Notes under the pieces: generated by a model
The model's database searches: none
What the model saw: only the letters and a program-made list of their open reading frames with translations
What the model was told of the DNA's origin: nothing
Translations under genes and position numbers: made by a program
NCBI RefSeq assembly: GCF_018252635.1
Contig: NZ_JAGTXM010000001.1
Span: 620,122 to 684,121 of the forward strand
Direction of reading: 5' to 3'
DNA: 64,000 nt
DNA from: Citrobacter amalonaticus
GTDB taxonomy: Bacteria > Pseudomonadota > Gammaproteobacteria > Enterobacterales > Enterobacteriaceae
Part shown: piece after piece, positions 45,686 to 55,638 of the stretch
Position numbering within the stretch: position 1 is the stretch's first letter
Layout of the letters: each line of letters begins with the position of its first letter

Positions 45686-46144
45686 TTTCCCTTCCTACAT
45701 ATGTAGGCGGCGCCTGACAGAATAATAAGGCACCGCTGATGTTGCTCCTGTGTTAACCAGGTAAAATAAGCCCTGTTCCAACAGAATAAAATTCGTTAAT
45801 TAAACCTGGTATATTTCCTAAGAAAAATCCATATTTTTGTTTATTACAAGTTTCAGCTATCAAATATACCTGAATCATTAAACCAAACCTATCCATGTCA
45901 GTAGTGTTTGATGCTATTTTTATTTTCATTAGTGGCTTTTTATTCTGATAAAAATAGTTAACTGTGGATCGTTGTTCTTTTGAAGGTAAAAAGATAGTAG
46001 AAACGATCGTTTTTATGTTTGCTTCCGAAAACCACGACTTTTGTGATGTCATGCGGAATTATTTTCTGTAAATTTTACACCGAAACATGAGGTGACTTAC
46101 TGACGTTAAAAAAGCAAACAGGAAGTGTCGAAAAGGGAAGTTTT
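45686..46144. other. Intergenic region between the EvgS-like gene and fimbrial cluster B
   Basis: 459 bp, mostly AT-rich. A perfect 14-bp palindrome CCTACATATGTAGG lies at 45694-45707, just after the kinase stop. A 99-codon minus-strand frame (45753-46052) has protein-like composition but no ribosome-binding site; not accepted as a gene. Confidence 0.45.
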
Positions 46145-46669
46145 ATGAAGTTGTCAGACTCCGTTTTTTCTGATGATTATTTTTTTATTGTCGGCATAAG
46201 TGCGTTGTTAACGCCGGAGTTGATTGATGAAAATTACTATATAGTCGACGTCGATGAGTCCAGTATTCAACGGCTCACAGAATATTTGTCTCCAGGCAGG
46301 AAAATCATTGCATTTATCACCAATGATCTTGATTACTATGCCTTGAACCACTTGAGCAATATTGCTTTTATTGATAAGAAACGACGGATAAATGAAATTC
46401 TTTCATACCTCTTTGTCAATGACTCGCGATATGCTTATCGAGTGAAATACACACTTTCCTTAAGGGAAAATGAAGTTCTTGCTTGTATGCAAAAAGGAAT
46501 GGATGCGAAGGAGATTGGTAAGTTATTAGGTATGTCGATGAAGACATTTTACGCCCATCGCCGCAGTTTAATATTTAAACTTCAACTCGGTAATCGTGTG
46601 TCTCTGTATAGAAATATCGCACGGATAAGAATGTGCAAAGATTTTACTTATGAATCTGACCTTCCATAA
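46145..46669 (+). CDS. LuxR-type regulator of fimbrial cluster B
   Basis: This 174-residue protein follows AAGGGAAG. N-terminus about 100 residues of degenerate receiver type (YYIVDVDESSIQRLTEYLSP). The C-terminal GerE HTH is LSLRENEVLACMQKGMDAKE...MSMKTFYAHRRSLIFKL. Same general type as the two cluster A regulators but distinct in sequence. It precedes the pilin gene by 114 bp in the same direction; control of cluster B is inferred. Confidence 0.8.
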   Translation: MKLSDSVFSDDYFFIVGISALLTPELIDENYYIVDVDESSIQRLTEYLSPGRKIIAFITNDLDYYALNHLSNIAFIDKKRRINEILSYLFVNDSRYAYRVKYTLSLRENEVLACMQKGMDAKEIGKLLGMSMKTFYAHRRSLIFKLQLGNRVSLYRNIARIRMCKDFTYESDLP

Positions 46670-46783
46670 ATTATTGCGTTAATGTCGGGAGTGGCAATAA
46701 GCAGAGGAGGTGAGTACGGAATAATTTTTTTAAACATCAACGCTTTTAATTAAATATTACCTTAACTATCTGGATTTAACTTT

Positions 46784-47302
46784 ATGAAAAAAATTGCACT
46801 GATTTCTGCGATGTTATCGCTTTCTGCTCTGCAAGCAGCTAATGCAGCCGATGGCGTAATCAATTTTACCGGAACGATTACGGGAACGGCGTGTGTGGTT
46901 GATCCTTCTGCGATTGCACAACCTGTTGATCTGGGAACCGTCTCAACGGCGGCATTTTCAGGCGGGAATGGCGCAACAGCGGCAGCCAAGCGTTTTAACA
47001 TTGTGCTGAAATCCTGTCCGGCGAGTGTAACCAGCGCCAGTATTCGGTTTGACGGTACCACTAACACGGCGAATCCTTCGATTCTGGCGTTGACCACGGG
47101 GCAAACGGCGACGAATGTCGGCGTTGCTATTTATGAACAGGACAGCGCCACATTGATCCCGGTTGGCTCTTCTTCGGCTAGCGTGACGTTGTTGGAAGAC
47201 GTCAACAATACGTTGACCTATTTCGCGAAATATATGGCAACAGGTGCTGTCGGAGCGGGGACGGCAAATGCGTCAACCTCCTTCACCGTGACTTATCAGT
47301 AA
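46784..47302 (+). CDS. Major fimbrial subunit, cluster B
   Basis: The 172-residue protein has signal peptide MKKIALISAMLSLSALQAANA-AD. Pilin cysteine pair in TGTACVVDPS and LKSCPASV and terminal beta-strand STSFTVTYQ with the penultimate aromatic. First structural gene of cluster B. Confidence 0.9.
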   Translation: MKKIALISAMLSLSALQAANAADGVINFTGTITGTACVVDPSAIAQPVDLGTVSTAAFSGGNGATAAAKRFNIVLKSCPASVTSASIRFDGTTNTANPSILALTTGQTATNVGVAIYEQDSATLIPVGSSSASVTLLEDVNNTLTYFAKYMATGAVGAGTANASTSFTVTYQ

Positions 47303-47346
47303 AAGCAGGGCCACTCGTGGCCCTGAGTAATCAATCAGGAACTCAC

Positions 47347-48024
47347 ATGTTTCAGCAATTATTTAAAACGGTTGCTGTGGGGATGATTTTTATCTCAACA
47401 GCGGCAATCAGTGGTATTGAAATAGGCGGTACGCGTCTGGTTTATAATGGTAACGCTAGTCAGGCTGCAATCAGTGTTAAAAACCCGGACAATAAACCCT
47501 ATTTAATTCAGTCATGGGTGAGTAAAAGTGAAAATAGTGATGATAGTGGCAGCGAATTTACCACTACGCCACCCTTGTTTAAATTAAATCCAAATGCTCA
47601 GAATTCTGTTCGCGTCATGTTGGCAGAAAACAACTTACCCTCGGACAGGGAAAGCGTTTACTGGTTGAATATAAAAGCGATCCCTTCATCCTCTCCGGAT
47701 GCGAAAAATGAATTGTTGATCGCGGTGAAAAGTAAAATGAAGCTCTTTTATCGTCCTGCTGGATTAAAAGGCGATCCGTCATTGGCATATCAGCAGTTAA
47801 TTTTTTCACGCGAGGGTGGAAAATTAACTGTAAATAATCCAACGCCTTATAGCGTGTCGCTTAATGAAATAAAGGTGAACGGTAAGACGATAACTAAGCC
47901 TCCAATGGTATTACCATTTCAAACAGTAACGCTACCTCTGTCAGGGATAACGGGTGGAGACGTATCGTGGCGTGCGATTAATGATTTTGGAGGCGTCACG
48001 ACTGAACAAAAAGTTAAAATTTAG
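47347..48024 (+). CDS. Periplasmic fimbrial chaperone, cluster B
   Basis: The protein has 225 residues from ATG at 47347 (AGGAACTC upstream). Signal peptide MFQQLFKTVAVGMIFISTAA. PapD/FimC signature: GGTRLVYNGNASQAAISV, TPPLFKLNPNAQNSVRV, RESVYWLNIKAIP, KSKMKLFYRP. Confidence 0.92.
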   Translation: MFQQLFKTVAVGMIFISTAAISGIEIGGTRLVYNGNASQAAISVKNPDNKPYLIQSWVSKSENSDDSGSEFTTTPPLFKLNPNAQNSVRVMLAENNLPSDRESVYWLNIKAIPSSSPDAKNELLIAVKSKMKLFYRPAGLKGDPSLAYQQLIFSREGGKLTVNNPTPYSVSLNEIKVNGKTITKPPMVLPFQTVTLPLSGITGGDVSWRAINDFGGVTTEQKVKI

Positions 48025-48035
48025 GTTAAATACTT

Positions 48036-50537
48036 ATGCTCCAGCTCAATGCGGTTTCAGGTTTTGCAACGTTAACGAAATTATCAGTCCTTATCTATCT
48101 TTTTACACATACGTCAACCGTGTTGGCTGAAGATTATTTTTCACCAGATTTTATTGAAACTCGAGGGAATATTCCACGTGATATTGATATCTCCCGTTTC
48201 AGTAGAACTGACGGACAGGTTCCTGGTGTCTATCACGTTGATGTTTATCTGAACGGAAATTATATCGAGTCTCGTGATGTTAGCTTTCTGGGTAAAGAGA
48301 GTGAATTGGCTCCATCGTTAACCTACGCCGATTTCGTGAAATGGGGTGTGAAGCGTAACGCACAGCCTGACTGGATGAGTAAGGAGGATTCCGCAACCAT
48401 CGACAATATTGGTGCATTACTCCCCGGGAGCCAACTCAATTTTCAGTTTGATGAGATGCGTCTGGATATTTCGGTGCCACAAGAATATATGCAGCGCGAT
48501 CCACGCGGCTCTGTTTCACCTGAACTGTGGGATGACGGACTGAATATGCTGTTCCTGAATTATAACTTCTCTGCGGCCAACAGTCATGGCCAAGGGGAGT
48601 CGCGTAATGACAGCTATCTGAACCTGCGTAGTGGGATTAACGTCGGTCCCTGGCGGTTGCGTAATTACTCGACATATAACAATAACGAAGGGGACGGGCA
48701 CTGGAACACCCTTAGTACTTCACTGGAGCGTGATATTAAAGTACTGAAAAGTCAGTTCAGTGTTGGTGACGGATATACGCAGTCCGGCGTGTTTGACAGC
48801 ATCCATTTCCGCGGCGCACAAATTTATTCGGATGACACCATGCTGCCGGAAAGCGTGCGGGGATTTGCGCCCGTGGTTCGTGGTATAGCGCAAAGTAATG
48901 CACAAGTCACCATTCGTCAGGGAGGGAATATTATCTGGCAGTCTTATGTTCCGCCAGGCCCGTTTGTGATTGACGATCTCTATCCTACTGCCGCCAGCGG
49001 CGATCTTACCGTGGTTGTGCGTGAAGCAGATGGTTCGGTGCATCAGTTTATTCAGCCATTTTCGGCGGTGCCGATCATGCGGCGTGAAGGCCAGTTCACC
49101 TATGCGCTGGCTGCGGGGAAGTATCGTGCATCAAGTAGCACAGATAAGGAACCAGAATTTCTACAGGCCACGATGAGTTACGGATTGCCGTGGGATACAA
49201 CGGTTTACGGCGGAGCGTTGGCATCAGGAGATTACCAGGCTGGAGCAATAGGTATCGGCAAAGGATTGGGGGATTTCGGTTCGTTCTCTTTTGACACCAC
49301 CTTTGCTCATACGCAGATGCCAGGCAAAACGGAGGGCGGCATCTCGCTTCGTGCGCAGTACGCCAAAGATTTTTCATCTACGGGCACCTCGCTGAGTCTG
49401 ATGGGATATCGGTATTCCTCTTCCGGCTTTCATGATTTTCAGGAAGCGAATGGCGATGTGAATAAATATCGGATTGCGAGCGATAGTGTTCTGGAAGGCA
49501 ATGACTGGCGTTATCAGCGTAACAAACGCAGTAAGGCACAGGTGACGTTGAACCAGCAACTCGGTGATTTCGGGAATATCAACCTTTCTGCCTGGCATCA
49601 GGACTATTGGGGCGGTGATAGCGAACGTAACATCAGCCTCGGTTACAACACCAGTATTAACAATATTAATTATGGCCTGAACTATAGCTATTCCCGTGGT
49701 CCCTGGCACAACGACAATGATCATATCGTCTCTTTTACGATGCAGATTCCGTTCTCACGTTTCTTGCCAAATAGCTGGATGACGCTTTCGGCAAACGCGA
49801 ATAAAAAAGGCGATGCCACTTCACAGGTAGGGCTGTCAGGTTCCGCGCTGGAAGACAGAAATCTGAGCTGGAACGTACAGCAGGGATACAACAGTCAGGG
49901 TTCAGATGTGACGGGCAGCGCGTCGGCGAATTATAAGGGCCGTCATGGTGAATATCAGCTTGGCTATAACTACTCTCGCGATAACCGTCAGGTGTCAGTT
50001 GGCGCGATGGGCGGACTGGTCGTTCATCCGTATGGCGTCTCCGCGACTCAACCTCTTGGCGAGACGATGGCGTTGGTGAAGGTCGAGAATGCGGCAGAAG
50101 TGAAAGTGGCGAATAACAGTGGCATTTACACAGACAGTAAAGGTTTTGCCGTCGTACCGTACGTTGCGCCGTATCGGCAGAACAGTCTGACGTTAAATAC
50201 CGACACGTTGAATAACAATACTGATGTGTTGAACGACACGCAGACCGTCGTACCTACAAAAGGTGCGCTGGCGCTGGCTAATTTCCCGACCGTTACCGGC
50301 TATCGAATCATGCTGCAATTGACGGGCAAAACGATTCCGTTTGGCGCGACAGCAAAAATTAACAACCGAGACAATACACCAGAAGGGATTGTTGACGATC
50401 GTCAGCGAGTCTGGTTTAGCGGCGCACCGGAAAAAGGCTCTGTAATGGTGAACTGGGCTGGCGAAAGTTGTCTGGCAAGTTATCAGATTGCGCAGGCTTC
50501 TGACAAAACGCATAACGTCACCGCTGAGTGCAGGTAA
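48036..50537 (+). CDS. Fimbrial outer-membrane usher, cluster B
   Basis: This 833-residue FimD/PapC-family usher starts 11 bp after the chaperone stop. Signal peptide to about residue 31, then EDYFSPDFIETRG, PGVYHVDVYLNGNYIESRDV, the plug-region block RGAQIYSDDTMLPESVRGFAPVVRGIA in two stretches, and the C-terminal KGSVMVNW. It assembles the cluster B pilus. Confidence 0.92.
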   Translation: MLQLNAVSGFATLTKLSVLIYLFTHTSTVLAEDYFSPDFIETRGNIPRDIDISRFSRTDGQVPGVYHVDVYLNGNYIESRDVSFLGKESELAPSLTYADFVKWGVKRNAQPDWMSKEDSATIDNIGALLPGSQLNFQFDEMRLDISVPQEYMQRDPRGSVSPELWDDGLNMLFLNYNFSAANSHGQGESRNDSYLNLRSGINVGPWRLRNYSTYNNNEGDGHWNTLSTSLERDIKVLKSQFSVGDGYTQSGVFDSIHFRGAQIYSDDTMLPESVRGFAPVVRGIAQSNAQVTIRQGGNIIWQSYVPPGPFVIDDLYPTAASGDLTVVVREADGSVHQFIQPFSAVPIMRREGQFTYALAAGKYRASSSTDKEPEFLQATMSYGLPWDTTVYGGALASGDYQAGAIGIGKGLGDFGSFSFDTTFAHTQMPGKTEGGISLRAQYAKDFSSTGTSLSLMGYRYSSSGFHDFQEANGDVNKYRIASDSVLEGNDWRYQRNKRSKAQVTLNQQLGDFGNINLSAWHQDYWGGDSERNISLGYNTSINNINYGLNYSYSRGPWHNDNDHIVSFTMQIPFSRFLPNSWMTLSANANKKGDATSQVGLSGSALEDRNLSWNVQQGYNSQGSDVTGSASANYKGRHGEYQLGYNYSRDNRQVSVGAMGGLVVHPYGVSATQPLGETMALVKVENAAEVKVANNSGIYTDSKGFAVVPYVAPYRQNSLTLNTDTLNNNTDVLNDTQTVVPTKGALALANFPTVTGYRIMLQLTGKTIPFGATAKINNRDNTPEGIVDDRQRVWFSGAPEKGSVMVNWAGESCLASYQIAQASDKTHNVTAECR

Positions 50538-50549
50538 GTGGAGAATAAG

Positions 50550-51563
50550 ATGAATCGAATTATTGTAAGTTTACTTTTGGTGGCTCTGGGACTTTTTTCA
50601 CGTACCGTGCTGGCGTGGGATTGTTCGACAGTCACGCCTTCAACAACATTATCGCCACAGAATATCACTATCTCCAGGGATCTGCCGGTGGGTGCCGTTA
50701 TTGGTACGCAGATAATGACCCCGACAGTGAATGCGTTCAGTTGTTATGACTCACAGGAAGGGGTCATTTCCAATCAAACGTTTGGCGTAAAGGCGACAGG
50801 TACCTTCGATTCGATGGTTAATGGGGTACGAGTTTATAAAACCAACATTAACGGTATTGGCTATGCTATTTCCGGTACAACGACAAAGTGTGCCGGAGGG
50901 AATGCTACTGTCACTGGGTCGAATACTATTCGAGGGGATATTAACACCGCTCAGCTGTGTCAAAATACCACGGGAATGATAAGCCCCGGATTAAATGGGT
51001 CAGTCACGGTGACGTTTTATAAAACGGCTACAGAGACGGGGTCTGGTACGATATCGGCAAGAACGGTGGGGGCGTTAGTATTGCTGAATAACTCGCTGCT
51101 CTGGCAATCCCCAGAGGCCGCAGTCAGTATCAATGCGTTTACGGTGACCACGCCGGCCTGCAAACTCACCACAGCATCCATCCCTGTCGATATGAAAGAG
51201 GTCGATAAAAACGCCTTTAATGGCAAAGGCACAACGCCGGGAGAGACATATACCCAGTCATTCAGTCTGCCGATGACCTGCAATGCCGGAACGGCGGTCA
51301 GCGTCAGGATGGAAGGCGATATTTATGATGCAACGAAAGGCGTTATCAATACGACCAGCGGGAATAACGCCGCCACAGGGGTCGGGATCCAACTGCTTTA
51401 TAACAACCAGCCAATGAGGTTGGGCTCCGATGTGGCGGTTGGGACATCGAGCACAGGGGGCGGATTCACCGTACCGCTTAAGGCGCGTTACTACCAGACA
51501 GGAGAACGCATCACCACGGGGGCGGCGAATGGCGTACTGTCTTTTACAATGACATACCAGTAA
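50550..51563 (+). CDS. Fimbrial tip adhesin, cluster B
   Basis: The protein has 337 residues from ATG at 50550 (GTGGAG upstream). Signal peptide MNRIIVSLLLVALGLFSRTVLA-WD. N-terminal lectin-type domain with cysteines (WDCSTVTPS, AFSCYDSQ, TTKCAGG). A C-terminal pilin domain from about residue 190 (PACKLTTASIPVDMKEVDKN...LPMTCNAGTAVSV) ends in GVLSFTMTYQ. Two-domain FimH-like build; receptor unknown. Confidence 0.82.
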   Translation: MNRIIVSLLLVALGLFSRTVLAWDCSTVTPSTTLSPQNITISRDLPVGAVIGTQIMTPTVNAFSCYDSQEGVISNQTFGVKATGTFDSMVNGVRVYKTNINGIGYAISGTTTKCAGGNATVTGSNTIRGDINTAQLCQNTTGMISPGLNGSVTVTFYKTATETGSGTISARTVGALVLLNNSLLWQSPEAAVSINAFTVTTPACKLTTASIPVDMKEVDKNAFNGKGTTPGETYTQSFSLPMTCNAGTAVSVRMEGDIYDATKGVINTTSGNNAATGVGIQLLYNNQPMRLGSDVAVGTSSTGGGFTVPLKARYYQTGERITTGAANGVLSFTMTYQ

Positions 51564-51592
51564 CTGAGAATGACAACCGTGAGGGTGAACAG

Positions 51593-51620
51593 CAGAACAG
51601 GTTAACGTCAACCTGTTCTG
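51593..51620. terminator. Bidirectional terminator between cluster B and the Dcu-like gene
   Basis: CAGAACAGGTT (51593-51603) and AACCTGTTCTG (51610-51620) form an 11-bp stem with 6-nt loop between convergent genes. Confidence 0.75.
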
Positions 51621-51629
51621 TATCCGCCA

Positions 51630-52928
51630 TTACAAAATCAGCTGTGCCAGTAAGAAGCCAAACGGTACCGAGAAGATAATCGACAAACATCCCGGCAGGA
51701 AGAAGGGATGATTAACGATCTTTGAGCCATTCCAGCGCGAACTGAGAAACGATCCCGTGTCATCAGTAGCTATCGCAAACGCAGTTGTTGGGTAAATATT
51801 TGTGATATAGAGTGCGCTGACCGCGACAAAACTGGCTAATATTGCCTCTGGGCTAATTCCGATGGAGGCGGCGATAGGCATCAGTAATGCGCTGGTTGCT
51901 CCCTGGCTAAACAGCATGGCGCTGGTACAGAAAAATACCGCCGCCAGTAAAAACGGGTACTCGCGGAGCATGTCACTGGCTTCCACTTTTATCTCATCGA
52001 TATGCGCGCCAATGAGTGTGCTGCTCAGCCAGACAATCCCTAATACTACCACCAGCGATTCGGCACCCGATTTAAATATCGGTGAATTTTTCAGTTCTTT
52101 CATGTCCAGCTTACAGGTAAAAATAATCGTCGTAGAGACGATAAACATCGTAATAATAATTAAGTCGCGAGAGTTAATGGTGTGTCCAATAAGTGATTTA
52201 AACAACAGCATACAAACCACAAAAACCACCCCAAACAGGAAAACCAACACGGAAGATTTTGCGCCGGTCGGAATTTCGCGATGGATTTGTTTATTCAGCA
52301 CAATTTTATTCTCCTGCATGATTTTTTGACACACAGGATCGTCGGCCAGTTTAACGCCTTGTCTGCTGGCAATGAAGGCCGCAATCAGCATGGCAAATAA
52401 TGCGGTGGGCAAGATAATCAGCATGGCATCGCCGAAGCTCACACCCATTACCTCAACGGTGCCGTACATAATTGCCGTGGCTGCAGAGATTGGGGAGGCG
52501 GTAATCCCCAGTTGCGAAGCAACGACTGCAGAGCTCAACGGCTGGCTGGGGCGGATACCGTTGTCTTTCGCCACTTCCTGAATCACGTTCATCACCGACA
52601 TGGCGGTATAACCGGTACCGGAAAGTACTGTCAGAATAAAGGTTACAGTAGGGGCGAGAAGATTAAGGTAGCCAGGATTGTTACGTAATAATTTTTCTGT
52701 CAGGGTGACTAAATAATCCATTCCCCCCGCCTGTTGCATGGCCGAGAGCGCTACAATGGTGGACAAAATAATGAGCATCACGTCGACAGGTGGAGAACCC
52801 GCCGGAACGCCCAGAATAAATACCGAAATCGCTAATCCGATCCCGCCGGCGAACCCGACGCCAATTCCGCCCCAGCGGGCGGCAAGCATGATGGTTCCCA
52901 GCAATAAAACGACATGTAATATCACCAT
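51630..52928 (-). CDS. Anaerobic C4-dicarboxylate transporter, DcuA/DcuB family
   Basis: The 432-residue membrane protein starts MVILHVVLLLGTIMLAARWG with GGIGVGFAGGIGLAI as in DcuA/DcuB. Further matches: GGMDYLVTLTEKLLRNNPGY, ASQLGITASPISAATA, and DDTGSF...NHPFFLPG at the C-terminus. Length equals DcuA. It exchanges aspartate, fumarate or succinate. Downstream of the aspartase gene in the same direction, as aspA-dcuA in E. coli, but sequence divergence indicates a separate paralogue. Confidence 0.88.
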   Translation of the reverse strand: MVILHVVLLLGTIMLAARWGGIGVGFAGGIGLAISVFILGVPAGSPPVDVMLIILSTIVALSAMQQAGGMDYLVTLTEKLLRNNPGYLNLLAPTVTFILTVLSGTGYTAMSVMNVIQEVAKDNGIRPSQPLSSAVVASQLGITASPISAATAIMYGTVEVMGVSFGDAMLIILPTALFAMLIAAFIASRQGVKLADDPVCQKIMQENKIVLNKQIHREIPTGAKSSVLVFLFGVVFVVCMLLFKSLIGHTINSRDLIIITMFIVSTTIIFTCKLDMKELKNSPIFKSGAESLVVVLGIVWLSSTLIGAHIDEIKVEASDMLREYPFLLAAVFFCTSAMLFSQGATSALLMPIAASIGISPEAILASFVAVSALYITNIYPTTAFAIATDDTGSFLSSRWNGSKIVNHPFFLPGCLSIIFSVPFGFLLAQLIL

Positions 52929-53039
52929 ATAATTAACCTGCTCTTTGTAATATTTTATTTATCGGCAACGAGAGGGCGAGGTAATGAATAGTGAATATTC
53001 ATTACCTGCCGTTAACGCTTATTTTTTGAAAACAGATGA

Positions 53040-54470
53040 CTACGACATATTCATTTCTGTTTGATAGCGTTTAATCGCTGCCGTACTTTTTTGCGGGTCG
53101 GTCATGTTCATTGGATCAAGCAGATAATCCGCCTGCTCCGGCGTCAGCAGTTTTTCTGCCAGCACGACCTGCCTTACGCTGCACTGCTGTTGATACGCGG
53201 CTTTCGCAATTCGCGATCCCACCTGATAACCAAACAGGGTTGCCACGACGGTGGCCAGGGCCGTACTTTCCTCTGCGTAGCGGGCACTCACTTCTTCATT
53301 GATCGCAATATCTTTCAGGCATTTATCAATAAACAGCGGTATCCCCCGGCTCAGTAACGAACAGGATTCGAAGAGCGCCTTCAGCAGCACGGGTTCCCAC
53401 ACGTTCAGGTCAAGCTCGCCGCCTTCAACCGCCATGGTTACCGTGACGTCATTACCGATAACCTGATACGCAATTTGATTCATCAGTTCGGGCATCACCG
53501 GGTTAATTTTTCCTGGCATAATGGACGATCCCGGTTGCACGGCAGGGACAATAATTTCATTGAATCCAGCGCGCGGCCCTGACCCCTGAAGACGAAAATC
53601 GGTCGCCATTTTAGAGAGAAAGGCGGCGATTTTCTTGAGCTGCGCGGAGAATTCAATATAGAAGTCACCGTGTTGCAGACCATCGAAGAAATCCGCTTCC
53701 GGGCGATACTGCTCGCCAGTGAGGGTCTCCAGCCATTGATACACTGCCGGTAAGTAGCCCTCATGGGTGGATAACCCTGTGCCAATCGCCGTCGCCCCGA
53801 GTGGCAGGCACAACGCCTCCTCGTTGACCTCGGTCAGTTTCTCTTTAAGCCTGCTGACCTGTGTGCGATAGGCGCCAAACTGCTGGCCAAACGTCATGGG
53901 GACAGCATCCTGTAAGCAGGTGCGGCCCAATTTCACTTTATCGGCAAACAGACGGCTTTTATCCGCTAATACAGCTTCCAGTTTTTCCAGTTGCACCAGC
54001 AAATGCTTGATATTCATGCGGCTGGTCATTTTCATCGCCGCAGGAATAACGTCGTTGGTCGACTGTCCCATATTGACGTGCGTATTCGGGTGAATCGCAT
54101 CATATCCCCGGGCGCCGGTGAGAAGTTCATTGGCTCGGTTAGCGATCACTTCATTCATGTTCATGTTGGTCGAGGTGCCGCCGCCGCCCTGAAAAATATC
54201 AATCGGGAAATGGGCAGCAAAATCACCGTTCATCACCTCTTGCGATGCTGTCACGATGACGGCGGCTTTCTGCGGATCCAGGGCGCCAATTTGCGCGTTT
54301 GCCTGCGCTGCCGCCTGTTTTATGGCGGCGATCGACCACAGGAAATGCGGAATATCCCCGGCCGTTTTCCCTGAAACTGTAAAATTCAGTACCGCCCGTT
54401 GCGTCTGAATACCGTAGTAGGCCTCCTCTGGCACCATTAACGTTCCTAATAGATCCTTTTCTTCACGCAT
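53040..54470 (-). CDS. Aspartate ammonia-lyase (aspartase)
   Basis: This 476-residue protein belongs to the aspartase/fumarase superfamily. The family signature GSSIMPGKINPVMPE is present with the catalytic serine loop, as are GGGGTSTNMNMNEVIANRA and HVNMGQSTNDV. The following NQIAYQVIGND and the N-terminus MREEKDLLGTLMVPEEAYYG favour aspartase over class II fumarase. It deaminates L-aspartate to fumarate. It is 111 bp upstream of the Dcu-like gene and divergent from a LysR gene. Closer to bacterial AspA paralogues than to the housekeeping E. coli AspA. Confidence 0.88.
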   Translation of the reverse strand: MREEKDLLGTLMVPEEAYYGIQTQRAVLNFTVSGKTAGDIPHFLWSIAAIKQAAAQANAQIGALDPQKAAVIVTASQEVMNGDFAAHFPIDIFQGGGGTSTNMNMNEVIANRANELLTGARGYDAIHPNTHVNMGQSTNDVIPAAMKMTSRMNIKHLLVQLEKLEAVLADKSRLFADKVKLGRTCLQDAVPMTFGQQFGAYRTQVSRLKEKLTEVNEEALCLPLGATAIGTGLSTHEGYLPAVYQWLETLTGEQYRPEADFFDGLQHGDFYIEFSAQLKKIAAFLSKMATDFRLQGSGPRAGFNEIIVPAVQPGSSIMPGKINPVMPELMNQIAYQVIGNDVTVTMAVEGGELDLNVWEPVLLKALFESCSLLSRGIPLFIDKCLKDIAINEEVSARYAEESTALATVVATLFGYQVGSRIAKAAYQQQCSVRQVVLAEKLLTPEQADYLLDPMNMTDPQKSTAAIKRYQTEMNMS

Positions 54471-54608
54471 CGTTATGTCTCTTCCTGTATTAAGGTGTAT
54501 CGCTACCTTAATTTGCTGGCAGTACAGATAATTTGAAGTGGCTCAAAGAAAAAAAAGCATTGAAAAGATAAATAGTCATTATTAAAAAATGTAATAGTAG
54601 AGACGGTG

Positions 54609-55550
54609 ATGAAGGATATTAACTTCGATTTTAAGCAGTTACAGGCGTTTTTAGCGGTGATTGAGACCGGCTCATTTACCGCTGCGGCAAAGAAACTCAA
54701 TCTGACTCAATCCTCGATTTCTCAGCAGATTGCGAATCTGGAAAATGGCTTAAAAACTGACGTGATTAACCGTTCACAACGGCCCATTCAGATGACAATA
54801 GCCGGACAGGCGCTGTATCCGTTGGGAAAAAAGATTATCGATAGCGGTGTCTATTTGCAGGAACATATCAATGCGATCAGCCATGGGCATATTTCACATC
54901 TGAAAATCGGCTTTGTTGATTCGATCGGGAAATCTATCGGCCTTGATATACTGACCTTCCTGCAACCGCAGGTGAAACATATTTTTCAGGTTACCGGCAC
55001 GGCATCGGGGCTGCTTTCCGCGCTGAATACGGGCAGCATTAACCTGGCCGTAACGATGCTGCATACTGAGATGCCGCCTAATGTCAGAATGTACCCGCTG
55101 ATTGAGGAGGAATTTCTGTGCGTTTGCCCCAAAACCTGGCCGGAAACGCGGCTGGAAGAATTGTGTAAAAACAGGGACTACATCGCTTATACCCGCAATA
55201 CGCCGACCGGTATCCAGACGCTCAACTGGCTGAAATGGAATAACCTGTCGCCATCTATCCAGTTTGAAATGGATAACGCTGACGACATTCTAAAATTAAT
55301 TTCCTGCGGTTACGGATGGACGCTGACCACACCGCTATTTATTACCACGCTTCCCGCTTTTACTGACTCGCTGAAAATTATTCGTATCAACAACCGCAAA
55401 GAGCGCCGCAAAATTGTCCTGCTCTGTAAGGATGATGAACTGTCTGAGTTTTATAAAAACCTGGCGGTTGAGGTCCAGTCGATACTGGAGACAAAACTGG
55501 AACAGGGGTTCTACAGTAAGCTCGATTTGGATGCGGAGGAACCGTCATGA
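54609..55550 (+). CDS. LysR-family regulator, probably of the aspartase-Dcu genes
   Basis: The protein has 313 residues from the ATG at 54609; a GTG directly before it is in frame. HTH: SFTAAAKKLNLTQSSISQQI. Full effector-binding domain follows. Divergent from the aspartase gene with 138 bp between, so control of aspartate catabolism is likely (inference). Confidence 0.88.
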   Translation: MKDINFDFKQLQAFLAVIETGSFTAAAKKLNLTQSSISQQIANLENGLKTDVINRSQRPIQMTIAGQALYPLGKKIIDSGVYLQEHINAISHGHISHLKIGFVDSIGKSIGLDILTFLQPQVKHIFQVTGTASGLLSALNTGSINLAVTMLHTEMPPNVRMYPLIEEEFLCVCPKTWPETRLEELCKNRDYIAYTRNTPTGIQTLNWLKWNNLSPSIQFEMDNADDILKLISCGYGWTLTTPLFITTLPAFTDSLKIIRINNRKERRKIVLLCKDDELSEFYKNLAVEVQSILETKLEQGFYSKLDLDAEEPS

Positions 55551-55638
55551 TCCCCAACGATTCACTCTTCGGTCTTCAGCGAAGTATGGCCTGACATTAG
55601 CCGCTAAAGTGGCGGAAGTGCTAACCCTGGAGGTTGTT

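Noticed and set aside
45753-46052. 99-codon minus-strand open frame between the EvgS-like gene and cluster B
   Set aside because: Composition is protein-like, but there is no ribosome-binding site, no family match known to me, and the DNA is AT-rich enough to give chance frames. A protein search could reverse this.
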